From Pycnopodia helianthoides (lineage: Eukaryota > Echinodermata > Asteroidea > Forcipulatida > Asteriidae), in assembly GCA_032158295.1 (NCBI GenBank), contig CM063251.1:18043425-18107424 (forward strand): 64,000 nucleotides of DNA. Direction: 5' to 3'. This document shows, piece by piece, positions 1 through 14,200 of this stretch (positions are counted from its first letter, which is position 1; each line of letters opens with the position of its first letter). The notes under the pieces are model-generated. The model was not told the origin of the DNA. It was given only the letters and a program-made list of their open reading frames with translations, and did not search any database. The position numbers and the translations under genes are program-made.

Positions 1-2344
1 ATTTTCACATCTAAATCCTCGGGTCAAATCGGCCACAAGTCTGACCTAGAATTTTTAAGTCGATGGACACGCCCGACCCCCAATATACCATGGACATTAA
101 ACTTACAAAAAAAAACAGTCCAAGAAGTTTTCGATAAAACAATTTGTTTTTCATTTGATAGACAATAATTGATGTAGATGTTCATTTATCTTTCCTTGAC
201 AGAAAATTAAAGTTAGATTCACACAGTTCTCACAGATAGCTTCATCTCACACGTAATAGAAGCAAATTTATACAAAGTTTCAAATGATTCCCCCACCCCT
301 CCAATCGCTTTCTACTCAACGCGATTCAGTCATTCTACCATTCGGTGTTAAAGGAGTCACGTTGCCTTCTGATTGGGCGCTTTGGGCTACAAAAAGCGTT
401 TGTTTTGAAATGAACATGGTTGTAAAGATATTCTACAATTAGAATGAATGGAATTATTCACATATTGATATCCCTTGAAATTATGTGGTGCTTGTGTAAT
501 TTCATGACAGAACACAATCCGTTATTTTGTAGAACCAATTTTTGACTCCACAAAATGGTGGACCATAATGTACCGCTGGTTGTATTTTAAGAGGCAAATT
601 TATGTTATTTGAATCACTACTCACTAATTGCAAAATACTGCAGGCGATTTGTGCATGAACAACTCCTAGAAAGGATAGGGATTAATTTCAAACTGCAACA
701 TTTTGAGAGATGTTGAAGTCAATGTGGCTCTTTAAGGGCTCGGCTTGAATGTCACTTCCCATGGCCGTCCTGAGACACATTTTCACGGGGTTAAATTTCC
801 AACGCACTGCCACAGTAAATCAACACATTTTTACAAGATGTTTCCTAAAAATAGCCATTGCTTTAGTTTTGTCCTGAAAATAATATCTCACTTGACAACA
901 GTAATAAACTGATGAGATGAATTTTTTAACGGCGTGACTCATGAGATATTTACCAGGGCCGGAGACAGGGCGCCTTGTATATATTTGTCGCCTAAGATCC
1001 TAGAACCTAGTATACCTAGGTTTCTTCATCAGCTTCACCCTAAAAGGTCAGACCCCTAAGGCGTTGATTTCCATGGGATAAATACAAATACAAAGATCAT
1101 TGCGTGGGTGTGTATAATGCGGCACCCACGCGTCAAAACTTGGGGGAAATAAAAAAATAAAAAGTTCTAGCGATTCTTGGAAGCGATTTGTGTTGCGATG
1201 AACTAAATGATGATTAAATTGATGCTGATGGTTTTTTTAGCCGTACTGGAAGATCAAAAGTCAAGTCATCTTAAAAGACCGTCTTAGAATTGAGAAGTTC
1301 TATATTCCTGCGGAGGATAAGCTTGATCCTTCTGATGCGTGATCCAGGGAGATCGGGTGGGATGTGGTGGTGGTGGCGAGGAGGAGGAGGAGGAGGTAGG
1401 GGCATGACTGTGAAGAAACCCTCCCGAGGGTGTACATTTTGGAAGATTGATGACATGATAAATGTACCACGCTGTCCGATAGTGTGCAATCATGTACATC
1501 CACGATGCATTATAGACCGGCCTGTATGTCAGCTGCCGTTTTATAATGGCTGTGTCAAAGAAGAGTAGGTCATTAGCTCATCAATATGGCGATATGGTGG
1601 AAAACACAATTTTACCAGCTGTACTATTTTTGTTATATTACGTTATGACAACATTTGACAGAACGCGCAGGTTAGTAATTGATTGCATCAATTAACGGGG
1701 ATAGGGTCAGTACCATTACTCATTCCAGAAAGTCGCAATTAGATGATCGATATTTAGAAAATGACATTTTGGTCTGTGTTCGCTCAATTTAAAAAAACAC
1801 ACGACATGGATGATGGACGGTTCATTCAGATTTGTAAAAAATAAAAAAAATAAAAAAATCCCCGTGTTTTCAATTGCAAATCGCACACTATTGCTTTCAC
1901 AGACAGGTAATTTCGCTTCAAATAATTTCAGCCCCGGAAATATATCAAACATATAAATTGAAAAAATGAAAAAAACTGAGATTACTTAAGTTGTTGATGA
2001 CAAGTCCACTGACGTAAAATGACCACCTTGTACATAGATGTTTAAAAAATAAATCGCCCCTCTTAAAAATAGTCGTTACAATGACGTCAGAGTAAGCTTG
2101 CAAGGATTATCATGTTTATTCGTAAACAAGTTTTTTTATACCAAGACTGAAAGCAAACTGTATTCAAATTCATATAAGAAGTATGGAATATACACGAAAA
2201 CCTAAAACGCAAAGGTGTCTAATTCTACATGATATCAAAATGCCAATTGTTCGTGAAAATGAAGGTTGTATCCGAAAGGGGGGAAACCCCCTAAATATCC
2301 CAAAGCCCACGCTTTGATAAGTGAGGTTAATTCTACCTCCATTG
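1..2344. other. Intergenic DNA, no gene recognised
   Basis: Contains a GGA/GGT-rich tract at about 1368-1400 and A-runs. Overlapping short ORFs near 1270-1570 arise from that tract. No exon with family similarity was seen on either strand. Confidence 0.6.
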
Positions 2345-2737
2345 TTAAAGGAACATTGCAGAGTTGGTAAGAATTTTTTTTGTAAAATATACTTTTTGAT
2401 CACAATTTACATAAAACTTACACGGTCTAATGTTGATGATAGTAGAAAACATCCCTTGAAATATTTCTGTCTGAAATGCCACATTTGATGAGAAATGAAT
2501 AAACTAATTTTCCGTTTGGAGTTTATCGCTCAGTGAGCGTTTTATTCATTTGTTGAATCTATATGATTTCATGCAAATGTGTAATCGGTTTTTCACTATT
2601 TTCTCGTGACCCAGATGGCCGATCGATCTCAAACTTCTACAGGTTTGTCAGTTTATGTATATGATGGATTACATAAAGTGCTTACACTGCCAGCAACTGT
2701 TTCGTTAGCAAAAACCAATTCTGTAATGTTCCTTTAA
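2345..2737 (+). repeat. T2/Kolobok-like MITE, copy 1
   Basis: About 390 bp between TTAA tetramers, with terminal inverted repeats TTAAAGGAACATTgCAG and CTGTAATGTTCCTTTAA. One of six homologous copies in the window. It has no coding capacity. The TTAAAGGRR end is the known terminus of T2/Kolobok elements; that assignment is inference. Confidence 0.9.
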
Positions 2738-2742
2738 GCTTC

Positions 2743-2945
2743 AACCTTTCAGTGTTGAGCTGTTTTTATGGATCTTAAATTCCCAAGTGAGATCAGTATA
2801 CAGTGAAAGCCATGTTTTGTGGTTCTCAACCATATTTTAAAGAATATATTGCAGTTTTGGGAATCCAAGAATGTTAGTGTAATAAACTACTACCAGGTAT
2901 TACTGAAGAAAACAGTTTTTTTTCATAGAACTCGGGAAAGTATCG
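2743..2945 (+). repeat. Dispersed repeat, copy 1 of an inverted pair
   Basis: AAACTACTACCAGGTATTAC and AGTGAGATCAGTATACAGTG match 9893-10107 in reverse complement. It directly abuts the T2-like MITE at 2345-2737. Confidence 0.9.
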
Positions 2946-2961
2946 ATTCAACCAAAAGTAC

Positions 2962-2992
2962 CCCAAAAAACAATTCTGTAATGTTCTTTTAA
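2962..2992 (+). repeat. Solo terminus of the T2-like MITE
   Basis: ACAATTCTGTAATGTTCTTT followed by TAA matches the right end of the T2-like element, but no left end or body adjoins it. A truncated relic. Confidence 0.6.
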
Positions 2993-5900
2993 ATAAGAAA
3001 AGTTACAAGTTCTACAATCTGATCATTTGCAATAAGGTCATTCATCAACCATTATCACTCCGTTGTCGTTGCCATAAACAAATTTGTCCTACTAATTTGA
3101 CCTCGCAACTGTTTTTATTCAAACTAAACTACATGGTTAACTGTTGTCGCAACTAAAATCTTATAGCATTATTATCAAATTGGGAGTCGTCTGAAGAAGA
3201 AGACAGTCTTGATTTTCTTGATTTTTCTATTTTCTATTTCCCTGTCTATAGGTAATTTAACTGCACTAAGCAAAGGACAAAAATACCAAGGCAAGCGGAA
3301 GCATTAAAAAAAATAAAATAAAACGTCCACACTTATACATAAGTGTACTTTTTACTTGCTATTTTCTCTCCAAACTACATAATTGGGGTGGAGGTTATCA
3401 TCTGACAGTCAATGATGCCACATTCTGATAATGTAAGCTAACTTATAAAAAATTCCCAGTTACATAGTGAGGTTTGTTCAAAATATTAATTACAGCAAGC
3501 AAAACAAACAGTTTTAATCTTCTCTTGAATCACAATAAAACAAGGCAAACAGTTCAATTGTTCTCGGAGTTGTGATAAAAATTGCAAAGAATGTTCTAGT
3601 GTCAGAAAGGGCTGTCGGTGGCGCAACTATAGAGGGGGCGGGGTGGAAAATAGGGGCTGGAGCTCTGAACCCTTGCTCAACCCAAATGAAATCGAGAAGA
3701 ATTTTTTCTCAATACATTAATTATCCCCCCCTCAAATTGTTTTTGCCCCTGCTTGCCCCCCCCCCCCCGATGTAAATGTTGGTTACGCGCAGTTTATCTC
3801 AAATGATGTAGACAAAAAAACAAAAACAAAAAAACAAAAAACTACCTGCATAGTTAGCTACATAAAATAATTTAAACAAAATAAAACGAATGAATAAAGT
3901 AAAGATAACTACGCGATTAAATAAAAGACAAAACATTATCCAAGCAAGCACGCATGCCTACTAATAGTCAATAAATATGTATCAGTAAAAAAAAAAAATA
4001 AACAAACAATGAAGATTCCTATTTCAAGCTATAAAATCTAGCGACAAATATTATGACAAGGCAATATTTTTTTTCAATACAAGACAAACCCATCAACATT
4101 TGTATTAACTTAATTATTAAAAAAAAAAAAAAAAAAAAAACCAACATCTTCACATGGTTGAATAAATTGTTTCGAGTCCATCTCAATTGTCCACTCAGAT
4201 CTAATGATAAAGGAAAGCATTAATCCGTGGTCAAGTGTCTTCAGTAAACAACTTTAGGGAAAAACCAACGCACTCACCAGATAAAGTTCACCGCTACGTA
4301 ATCCCATCGGATGTCACGTTGAGCCCATTTGACATTTGGAAAGAGCCTCATCACCTCTGATATTTTGGGCGGCAGATGAGTGGGCTGAATGGAATAAAGG
4401 TACTTTACCTAGGTGCACAATGAGCTATCGTGTCCGACAAGCAACCCCTTACATCAAATCACAAATTATTTGGCGACAATTTCATCTGAGCTGAATGGAT
4501 AGAGAAAAGGCTTTTACAGATGAGAGGAAACCGAACACTTTTCCGTCTTCAGATCAAGTAAACAAAACAGGCGGATTTTTTTCCGTAAATACTTTTTGAT
4601 AAAAATACTATAAATAATTTGTATCACAAACATTGGATTCGGATCTTTATTGTTTTTTTTTTTAAAAGAAATTTAAAAGCATTTAAATAGCTTAAAAGGG
4701 ATCTTCAACAACTTAACACTGCCTTAAAATGCAGACGACAATGGGTTGAAAAAACCCCCACCCAAAACAACAACAAAAAACAACACCACATACACCCAAA
4801 CAAGCAACAAACACGCAAACAAGCAAACAAGCAAACAAGCAAAACAAAACAAACAACAAACAAACAAACAAACAAAAACAAACAAACAAACAAACAAACA
4901 ACAACACAAAACAAAACAAACAAACAAACAAACAAACAAACAAACAAAAACAAACCACCAAAACAACAAAACAAAAGGCAAAAAAATATATTAAAAAAAA
5001 GTAAAACAAAACACAATTATAACAAATACAAGCAAATCAATATCCTAACCACCCCAAACAACTTCCCCCCAAAACCTACTCCCACCACAACCCCTGCAAT
5101 GAATAATTGTTTTTGTCACCATGCATTTTGTTTTTACATTACCCCTACGTCAAGTTACAAAGCTCTTCTTGACACCAAGGATATTTCGGGGTCGTCCAAG
5201 GTAGCTCAGATCTTTCAGGTCGTTCGGAGAGTAACACTTTTGAAGACCACCCCCTCCCCCCACCCTTCTGATCGGGCGGCGGGAAAATTTTTGACACAAC
5301 CAGTGGAGTACTGACATCTGTTCGCCACCGCAGATATGCTCTAATGCAGGCAAAATCTCCACAATTAACGAAGAAAGACATAAAGAAACCAAATAACAAC
5401 AGATTCTGCAACAAACATTATGGAAGCAATTATGCAAGGAACTTGACAGCCTGCTAAACAAACAAAAAGTTGGCGTGGGGTTGTTTTTCTGATATGAAAT
5501 GCAAATACAAGTTCGTGGGTATAAAGATATTAGTCACTGTATTCTCAAGTAACACACGACACAAACCGCAGCCCCCTATATGGATGGTTTGGTGATTATT
5601 GCAAGGAGTCAATTAAACTTTTGATATTTGGGGCTTTCATCGGGGAGCCTATCCGAGTGGATCAGCAAGCGTTGAAGCTAGCGGTCAGTCACCGATCCCG
5701 AAGGGGCCTCAAAGACGCTCTTTATACCCAAGTCACTCTCTAGGTAACTCACGGACAACATTTGAATGACACCAGAACCTTTAGCATAATATCATTTAAA
5801 ATGTCATCTGTGGGGTTTTTCTTCTTCAAAAGAATAGGATTAAAACTGAGTGGGTGATTTTTTTTTTCTGCGAGTGGTGATGTAAAAAATCTAACGGTTA

Positions 5901-6634
5901 TGAAAGAAATGTTTTCCGAATATTATAGGATATATTTTGATCTAAATGTATCTTTACTAATTTTACTAAATTTCCCGCAAAAATCACACGTGTTTTTCTG
6001 AAATAAAAAACAGTAAAACTCTTTTGATACAGTTATTAAAGTAAATCAAACTGTCCAAGGAGCGATATTAACAAATTATATAATTATTATGTCCATTCAA
6101 AGTCAGTGTATTAATAATAACATCTTGATATTTTGCTGTGCACAAAAAAACTCTAACAAAGGTCAATTCAATGCAAATTTATATTTGTCTATTTGAGGGA
6201 GCCAATTTTTTTCATCCTTTCTCAAGTTTTCTAGAGCCAAGTTTTAAACCAATCAATTGCAAAAACCCATTAACAACAATACTTCATGTTTTGGTTAGCG
6301 GAAACTCCAAATAAAAATGTCCATTTCAAAAAATGCTTTTATTCTGGTTTACTTATATAAACATGGTTATATCAATAGCTTGTGCAAAGAAATCTGTATG
6401 TTTGTATTAAATGAAATTGCGTGGTTTATTACTTAAATTGTACCAAATGTAAATATTTCAGCATAACAGGTCCTTGATCTAGTAGCTGTTATAATTAGTA
6501 ACAAAACTGGAGTACCCCCTCTGTTGGCCCAATTTAAAAATGTCAAAAGTAAACAGTGAAACATGATGGATATCAACAGACGGTGACACTGGTGAGGACA
6601 AAATAAAAAAATGCCAAATCCATGTTCAGATATT
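2993..6634. other. Intergenic DNA, no gene recognised
   Basis: AT-rich with poly-A (about 4121-4140), a C-run near 3760 and the CAAA tract at 4769-4978. Nothing protein-like found. Confidence 0.6.
4769..4978. repeat. CAAA/CAAACAA low-complexity tract
   Basis: About 210 bp of (CAAA)n and related units. Phe/Leu/Cys- and Asn/Lys/Gln-rich ORFs on the two strands are caused by it. Confidence 0.95.
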
Positions 6635-7920
6635 CAACTTGAGCCTGACAATTCAAGCTGTACAATCAAATGTGTTGGCCAAGGTTTAAACTCACAATCA
6701 ACTCTCCTTTACGAGTCTGAGAATTCGAGCAGTGAAATAAATTGTTCTAAATAGGGTTCGAACCCACATTCAACTCCCCATCATGAGCGTAACAAATCAA
6801 GCTGTACAAACAATTGTGTTGGCCAAGGTTCGGACCCACATTCAACTCCCCTCCCCATGTACAAATAATTGTGTGGGCCAAAGTTCAAACCCACAACCAA
6901 CTCTCCATTATGAGTCTGACAATTCAAGCTGTAAAATAAATTGTTCTAGCCAGGGTTCGAACCCACATTCAACTCTCCACCAGGAGCCTGACAATTCAAG
7001 CTTAACAAATAAATGTGTTGGCCAAGGTTCAAACCCACAATCAACTCTCCATTATGAGTCTAGAATTTGAGCAGTGAAATAAATTGTTCCTAACTAGGGT
7101 TCAAACCCACATTCAACTCTCTATCATAAGCCTGACAAATGTGTTGGCCAGGGTTCGAATCAACATTCAACTCTCCATCATGAGCCTGACAATTCAAGCT
7201 TAACAATAAATGTGTTGGCCAAGGTTCAAACCCACAACGAACTCTCCATTATGAGTATGACAATTCAAGCTGTAAAATAAACTGTTCTAGCCAGGGTTCG
7301 AACCCACATTCAACTCTCCATCAGGAGCCTGACAACTCAAGCTTAACAAATAAATGTGTTGGCCAAGGTTCACACCCACATTCAACTCTCCATCACGAGG
7401 CTGACAACTGGAGCTGTAAAATCAATTGTTCTGGCTGGGGTTCCAACTCACACATTCAACTCTCAATCATAAGCCTAAAAATTTAAACTGTACAATAAAT
7501 GTGTTTGCAAAGGTTCGAACCCATACTCAACTCTCCTCATTTGCCTGACAATTTAAGCTGTAAAACAAATTGTTCTGGCTGGGGTTTAAACCAACATTCA
7601 ACTCTCAATCCATAAGCCTGACAAATGTGTTGGCCAAGGCTGGAACCCATATTCCAACTTTACATCATGAGCTTGACAATTCAAGCAGTACAAATAATTG
7701 TGTTGGCCAAGGTTTGAACCCACATTCAACTATCCATCATGAGCCTGACCATTAAAGCTGAACAAATAATTTGTTCCAAGTCGAACCCATAATACTCTCC
7801 ATAATCTGACAATTCAGCTGAAAATTGTCAATTCAACCCTATAATCTCTTAGCCTGAGAGTTCAAGCTGCACAAATAATTGTGTTGGCCAAGGTTCAAAC
7901 CCATATTTAACTCTCTATCA
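6635..7920 (+). repeat. Satellite array of about 18 units of about 72 bp
   Basis: Units read roughly TGACAATTCAAGCTGTA, AAATTGTTCTAGCC or AATGTGTTGGCC, AGGGTTCGAACCCACA, TTCAACTCTCCATCATGAGCC. Two unit types alternate over part of the array (a ~144-bp dimer). The array decays after about 7450. Short ORFs across it are by-products. The GGTTCGAACCC core matches a Pol III B box. Confidence 0.93.
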
Positions 7921-8212
7921 AGAAACTGTTCAGTTTGCTCTCATTTCTGTTTACGAAGAGGTTCAACTTCTGCCGCTGTGGTATTGACACCGCAGGCGTT
8001 ACAAGACAAGAAAGTTTCCCTTTTAGGGTGACGATGAGCTCCTTGAACTTCAGTCTTTGAACTGTTCTGATCTTGGGTGCAAGACCAATAACCTTGCAGG
8101 GATCAAAAGTCACTCGTCACAAGTGCTGCTTTATCTGCTGGACTTGAAGGAAGTGCAGAGGTCTTCATCTTGCAGTACATCCTACCTTCGGTTGGATGTC
8201 TTGCGTTAGTCA

Positions 8213-8295
8213 CTATTGGATGATGGGCATTGAATATTGCATAGAGATGTCTTCTTGTAGAAGGAAGAAATGAATGAGTCTGTTGTGAACAATAT
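8213..8295 (-). CDS. HUS1: HUS1 coding exon 8 with stop
   Basis: Completes Asn253, encodes residues 254-279 ending in [13 protein letters not shown], and stops at TAG (8215-8213). Acceptor CTAG. The end aligns with the family C-terminus, so the protein is full length. Confidence 0.93.
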
Positions 8296-11200
8296 CTAGG
8301 AAGAAAAAACATTGAAGTTTATTTGTAGTAGTATTTACTCAGCCATTTTTCAAATTACAATATAATTGTAATATACAAAGTCGTCTCATTTCAAAGGTTT
8401 AACCGATTAAAAGTTGAAAAAAAAAACACCATTAATACATTTATGAAAATACCGGTACATAAACTCAAACAACGAAAATATGTTTTAATGCAAACAAAAC
8501 CGGCCAATTTTAAGTTGGCCAGGATTAACTAAAGGGTACTTAAGTACTGTGTCTTTAAATTTACATGAATAAACTCTGTAAGTTCTTATCAATAAAGATA
8601 TTAATTATGCATGGGCGTCCAAGGGCAATAATTAAAATCATCAGCTAAAAAAACATGTTAACTTAAAGGCTAAGTATACCTTTGGTTTTTAGAACGGTCG
8701 AATTGTTTTAATCCTATTATAAATGTAGATATATACAAATTAAAACTAACCTGTGAAAATATCATTTCAAAAGGTAGTAGCGTTTTTGAGATATTGCCAA
8801 AACTCCGAGAGGTTATGTCCACGCAAAGAATAATGCAATGAATACACAGACAGAAACGCTTCTCAGATTCACATTTTTTCTGATAAAAACTGATTATATT
8901 TTCCCATCACCACATTACTCCGAAGTAAAATGATTTTCAAAATGCTTTATACTATCGAAAGCTGCTGTACTTCTAACCAAGTAAGTTTTTATTGCCAATA
9001 ATTTTAAGAGTGATTACCAGTCAAATACCTTCCCTTTAAAGGCTAACGAACGTCAGCTTACATAGTTAGAAAGTAAAAATTTTAGGTTCTTTTGCTTGCT
9101 GCAGGAAATAAGGCAATAATAAGGATCTTCTCGATAAAACATACCTCTGAAAATTTAGGAATTATGTTTGTACAATTTGATATCATTTTGAATGCTGGAA
9201 GCAATGGATTGCTTGGGCATTTTCATACCCTTTCCTAGGACACACACATTTCAATCATACATCATTTAAACTATAAACAAACCTTTCATATGCCATACCA
9301 ATATATATTTTTAAAAACTGAATATTTCTTACTGCATATAATCTTTGGAGGGTTAAGCTGCTGCCCAGAAAGAAATTGTAAGAATCTTCGGATGTCCACC
9401 TTGGCTCCAACCATTTGGTCTGGTCCACGTGTCTGGTTCTGGGACCCTTCATTAACTGTAAGCAAAATGTGCACTGGATATAGTACAAAATGGCGGGAGA
9501 CATTTCTCTTGGTAAACGATGGGATTAGTCTCACAATAAGCTACAGCTGCCATGGCAAGCTGCCGATCGCCGATAGAAAAAAACAATGTTATTTTTTACC
9601 CCGACACCCATGTATGTGACGCACTGTATACTCAGTACTTTTCCAAGATTTGTGAAAACAAACCCACAGGCATGTTACTCGGGTGGGATTCGAACCCACA
9701 ACCTTTGCCATCCTAGAGCAGATGTCTTACCAACTAGACCACCGAGGTTGCCCGGTAGATAGAGGAAGTTTGAATCCTATGTTTTAGCAGTGGGTACCGC
9801 AACAATTTAACAGATGATAAATTTGCATCGGGGATGAAGAATACTATTTTGGTTTTTACCCTAACACCGATGTATGTAAAGCACTGTATACTCAGTACTT
9901 TCCCGATATCTATGAAAAAAAAAACTGTTTTCTTCAGTAATACCTGGTAGTAGTTTATTACACTAACATTCTTGGATTCCCAAAACTGCAATGTTTTCTT
10001 TAAAATATGGTTGAGAACCACAAAACATGACTTTCACTGTATACTGATCTCACTTGGGGATTTTAGATTCCATAAAAACAGCTCAACACTTAAAGGTTGA
10101 AGCTTAATGCTAAAACTTTAACATTCACACTGAATGCGGACGGCCGGATGGACCAACAGACAGATGGAAATTGTAATTACATTGGCTCACACTTCTTCTC
10201 AGGGCAAGTTTGGGTGGGCGACTAGAGTGACTAGACTAACCAGAAACAGTGTGACAGTGTGTGACATAGCTCTCGATTTGACTAGATTGACCATGCTCCA
10301 ATCTAATCAATCTCCCTGTGCTCTATGGTTTCTGGTAAGTCTTGTCACTCTAGTCGCCCACCCGAACTTGCTCTCAGCTGCAAAAAAGGTCAAACTCGCA
10401 AATAATTGCTGTTTAAACTTTTCGTATGCGGTTCAGGGAACAAGACATCTGCGTCTTTTAAAAAAAACTTACTCCATTCAGGAATTTCTAGCTCTTTGAA
10501 ATGTGTAGAAATTGTCACCTGCTCACTCTCCACCCGGAGTCTCATCTCACCGCTCTGATTGGCTGAAAGTTCCTGTAGGTTATCAACATTAACGAGCGTT
10601 CTAATTGAAATCAGGCTAATTAAAGCAATTCATGCAATGGTTGTTCATAAAGTATAGCGCAGTCAAATAATACACAATTAGAACCTAAAAAATTGTAGTG
10701 ATGATGATCATTTGACTGCAGACTATAAATAAAATGATTAACCGTTTAGAAAAATTATATGCTAGGATTGGTAGTGGGTATAAAGGAACCCAGAACACTT
10801 ATTTTGGAAGAGTAGGGGTTAACCCTTGTGATTCTGGTTCATAGCAAGCACCCTCGTTTACAGGTTTTCTCCAGCTTGCGAGCTACAGTTATTAACGTCA
10901 CTTATGAGGCATCCTTGGTTTCATTACCTGAAATATTAATAATAATAATAATATGAAAAAATTCATATCTCAACTAAAACTATTTTATGCCAAAGTTTTT
11001 GCTTGTCTGAAAACTTTGACTGGATAGCCAATTGAAGTATCAGGCTTTAGGAGTTATATTTCATTTACCAGATGACTGCCGAGATTCTTCATTCTTTCCA
11101 CAACATTCCGAAGAGATTTTAGGGGTGGCATACAAATACTGACCTGAGAAGAAGAAAAGAATAACTGTAAGAACGATACCGAGAGAGTGGATCAGACCAT

Positions 11201-14200
11201 TCAGTGGTCAATTTGATGGGGGTACGTTGGGGTCCTTTCGTCTGCCCCCTACTCATAAAAATGTGAAGATTATGGTAGTTATTTTATTTATTTTATTTAT
11301 TCATTTAAGCTTTAAAAAAAAACCACCAATATATTAAACAGAAGACTGGGAGAAAACAGTCAGACCAATTATGAAAAACAGAGGGATATGTACAAATAAA
11401 AAAACAAACAGCAGCCTAGGGATTGCCCAAAAGCGAACTAAATCACTAAAAGAGCAATCTCCGTAAAACAAACAAAAAAACATTAAAACAAACAGACAGA
11501 TACAAAAAGTACAAGGAAAGATTATATAATATACTCTAATCAAAAAATGATGTACACTGTTATAAAAACATTATTTTAAAAAAAAGAATAACACAAGAGT
11601 TATTGATAGGCTAAAGACTCAACTGGCTTATGGTCATGTCAATATGTGATTGAACATAAGAGTTGTAGTTGTAGCTAGTTAATTTTTTTTTTTTAAATGA
11701 GAGATCGCCTTACTCACAAGGCTGAATGGCCACTTCAAGGTGAGGGCTACACTTCACTGATTTGGGCTGTTGACCCAAATCAACTGACACCAGGGGCACG
11801 TTGCCACCTACTCTGGGGCTGAAACAGGGTTACCCCCTTCAGTCCATAAGGATGTAGGCATGGGTATCATCCACTAGGAGCCTGGCTGGTAGAGCGGAAT
11901 GCGGAATCTTCCCAACTGTTACATTGAATACTTACATCAAAGTCAGGCACTGTTGGCTCACTGTACTCACTCCAGAGACTCTTAGGGATAACATTCACAG
12001 GGACATCATGAATGACGTTACGACTCTGACCCGTCCTGGAAGGCTACGAAATGTACATTTTTTTAATAAAGAATCTCCAATGATTTGATTTACAGCTTGA
12101 AAAAGAATGATTCAATTGTGGTTACTTTATCCATTTATAAGTAATTTGTTATATCAATGAACAAATATGTTGGAAATTTATGTGTGCAAATATGACAGCA
12201 GAATTAGATGCTGTACTCAGCTCAGATATGAAGACAAATACACTGAGTGATAAAGAAGGGCAAAAAAAAACAAAACACGAATTTTCAGTCATGGGCAGAC
12301 TCTTTTTCAGGACGGATTTTTCAACAAGTGGTGCAGAAAATCTTTAAAATGATGTCTAATGATGTTAGTAATTTGTCCTCTCACAACTATTTATAATTTG
12401 ACATCTGAAAATATCAATGTTTGATTACGATCATAAAAAAAGATCTGGTTCAAGATACAAAGTTCCTCTGCTGCAACTTGATCTTGTAATGAAATCAATA
12501 TTATCACGCTCTCTACATGAAAATGCCACTCTGCACAAACTAGCACGTGGCAATTTGTTTTTCATTTTTAACGAGGAAGAAATATGTGCGTGGGTGTGAA
12601 TGTGGGGGTTTGTCTACTCAACGAAATCAACAACTTTTAATAAAAGGGATTCATACTCTTCAGTTTGTTCCTACGTACAAATCCTATGAGACTTGCTCTA
12701 CAAAAACAAAAACCACTTAGGCAGCAATTCAGCAAACACTTACCAGCTCAATGTCGAATGTAAGACAGGGACTGAATTTCTTGGTGAGCTTTAATTTGAC
12801 AGCTTTGGCATTCTGTGCAGTCTTCATCGCTCTGACAATGTCCTCTGGGGTAATCTCAAGAAAGATCTCATTTGATTCCTCTGAAAGACCTTCCATCCGA
12901 TACTCATCAAAGAAGTTACTCTAAGAAACGACAATAAAAAGACCCATAAGTTCATCTCTTTGTGTTTTTTAGTCTCATTTCCCTTTTTTTTTATACATGT
13001 AAATAATAATTGACTCAATGTAAACTAAGATTAATATAAACCAGTTATTATCATCATCATCATTATCTTTAAAGGGGCTAGGCCAAATCAGTTTGCAAAG
13101 GGCACTTCTATCGGAAAATCTTATAAAAGTCTAATATGGGAAGGTCAAGACCAGTGGGCAACAGAGGGACATCTGTGTTAATTCCAGGCATGTTTAAATA
13201 CACGGTGTGTTGAAGCCTAGGGTTTATGGGCACAACTAGAGCAGAGTTCAAAGTTTATTCAAACCGCTGGATTTGAAAAGAGATTAGCCCACCTTGTTGG
13301 GCTTTTAGGGCTCTCTTTTAACATCGGTCTCAGACCGATGTTAAAGGAGAGCCATAACAGCCCAACAAATTCTTTCCCCACACAATTAGGGACTGGAACT
13401 GCTTGGAGATGGACCCAGCTCTCTCACCCTCCCTCGATGCTTTCAAAGAAAGCACTGAGGTGACCATGCAGATGCTAATAATTTGGCTGGACAGTTTTTA
13501 CTTGAACCCTGTAAACATTGCCTTAATGATTAAGGTTGCGGCTCATGGTTCCACAAATGCATTCAACCACAGTACGGTGATCTTCAATTATGAGGCAGCA
13601 CTTCCAAGGAAGAAGAAGATGAGGAAGGTGAGCTAGAAACCAGATAGGCACTTACCGCTGTTAAATCACACCATATTCCTCCTTTGGCTACCTTGTCATT
13701 TAGAATGAAGTACATATGGTCCACAGTCAATCGTAGTACACACAACTGAGTCATCTTTGAGACTGTGCTTACAACTCCTGGTATTTCAAAGGACAAAATA
13801 TCAACTTCTTGAGATGTGGACCGGGTATGCGATAAAAAATGTAACAATTTTCAAGTTTTGTGAACATCCAGAACTTCATGCTAATCCTTTTGTCTAAATT
13901 AAATCATGACACAATTACTAATTCAGGAACTATGAAGAAGTGGACGCTATGCTAATTAATTATTTAGTCAGTTAGTTAGTTTAGTTAGTTATTCATGTTT
14001 TAAATTAACTACAAATTTATCTTCGTACCTGTTTATGTTTTAAATTACCTCCATGTTTACACGTATGTGCCACATACAGGGTGCCGAATTTGTATTTGTG
14101 TGTATGTGCCGAGTTTGCTAAGTCGATTGTGTGCCGATTTCTAGTGCTTTGTGGGTGCCGAGTTTGCAAGGTGCCGAAGTGACCGGTTATCGAGCTTTAG

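Noticed and set aside
4705..5016. Overlapping Phe/Leu/Cys/Val-rich ORFs on the minus strand
   Set aside because: They are translations of the CAAA low-complexity tract in several frames.
5646..5730. tRNA-Leu/Ser-like start (GCCTATCCGAGTGGATCAGC)
   Set aside because: No B box or acceptor pairing follows; probably chance or a very old SINE fragment.
9684..9753. tRNA gene on the minus strand
   Set aside because: B box and D-arm-like parts are present, but the acceptor arms do not pair and the flanks recur at 57040-57160.
13403..13636. 77-codon plus-strand ORF inside the HUS1 gene
   Set aside because: It lies in HUS1 intron 2, on the opposite strand; no family similarity.
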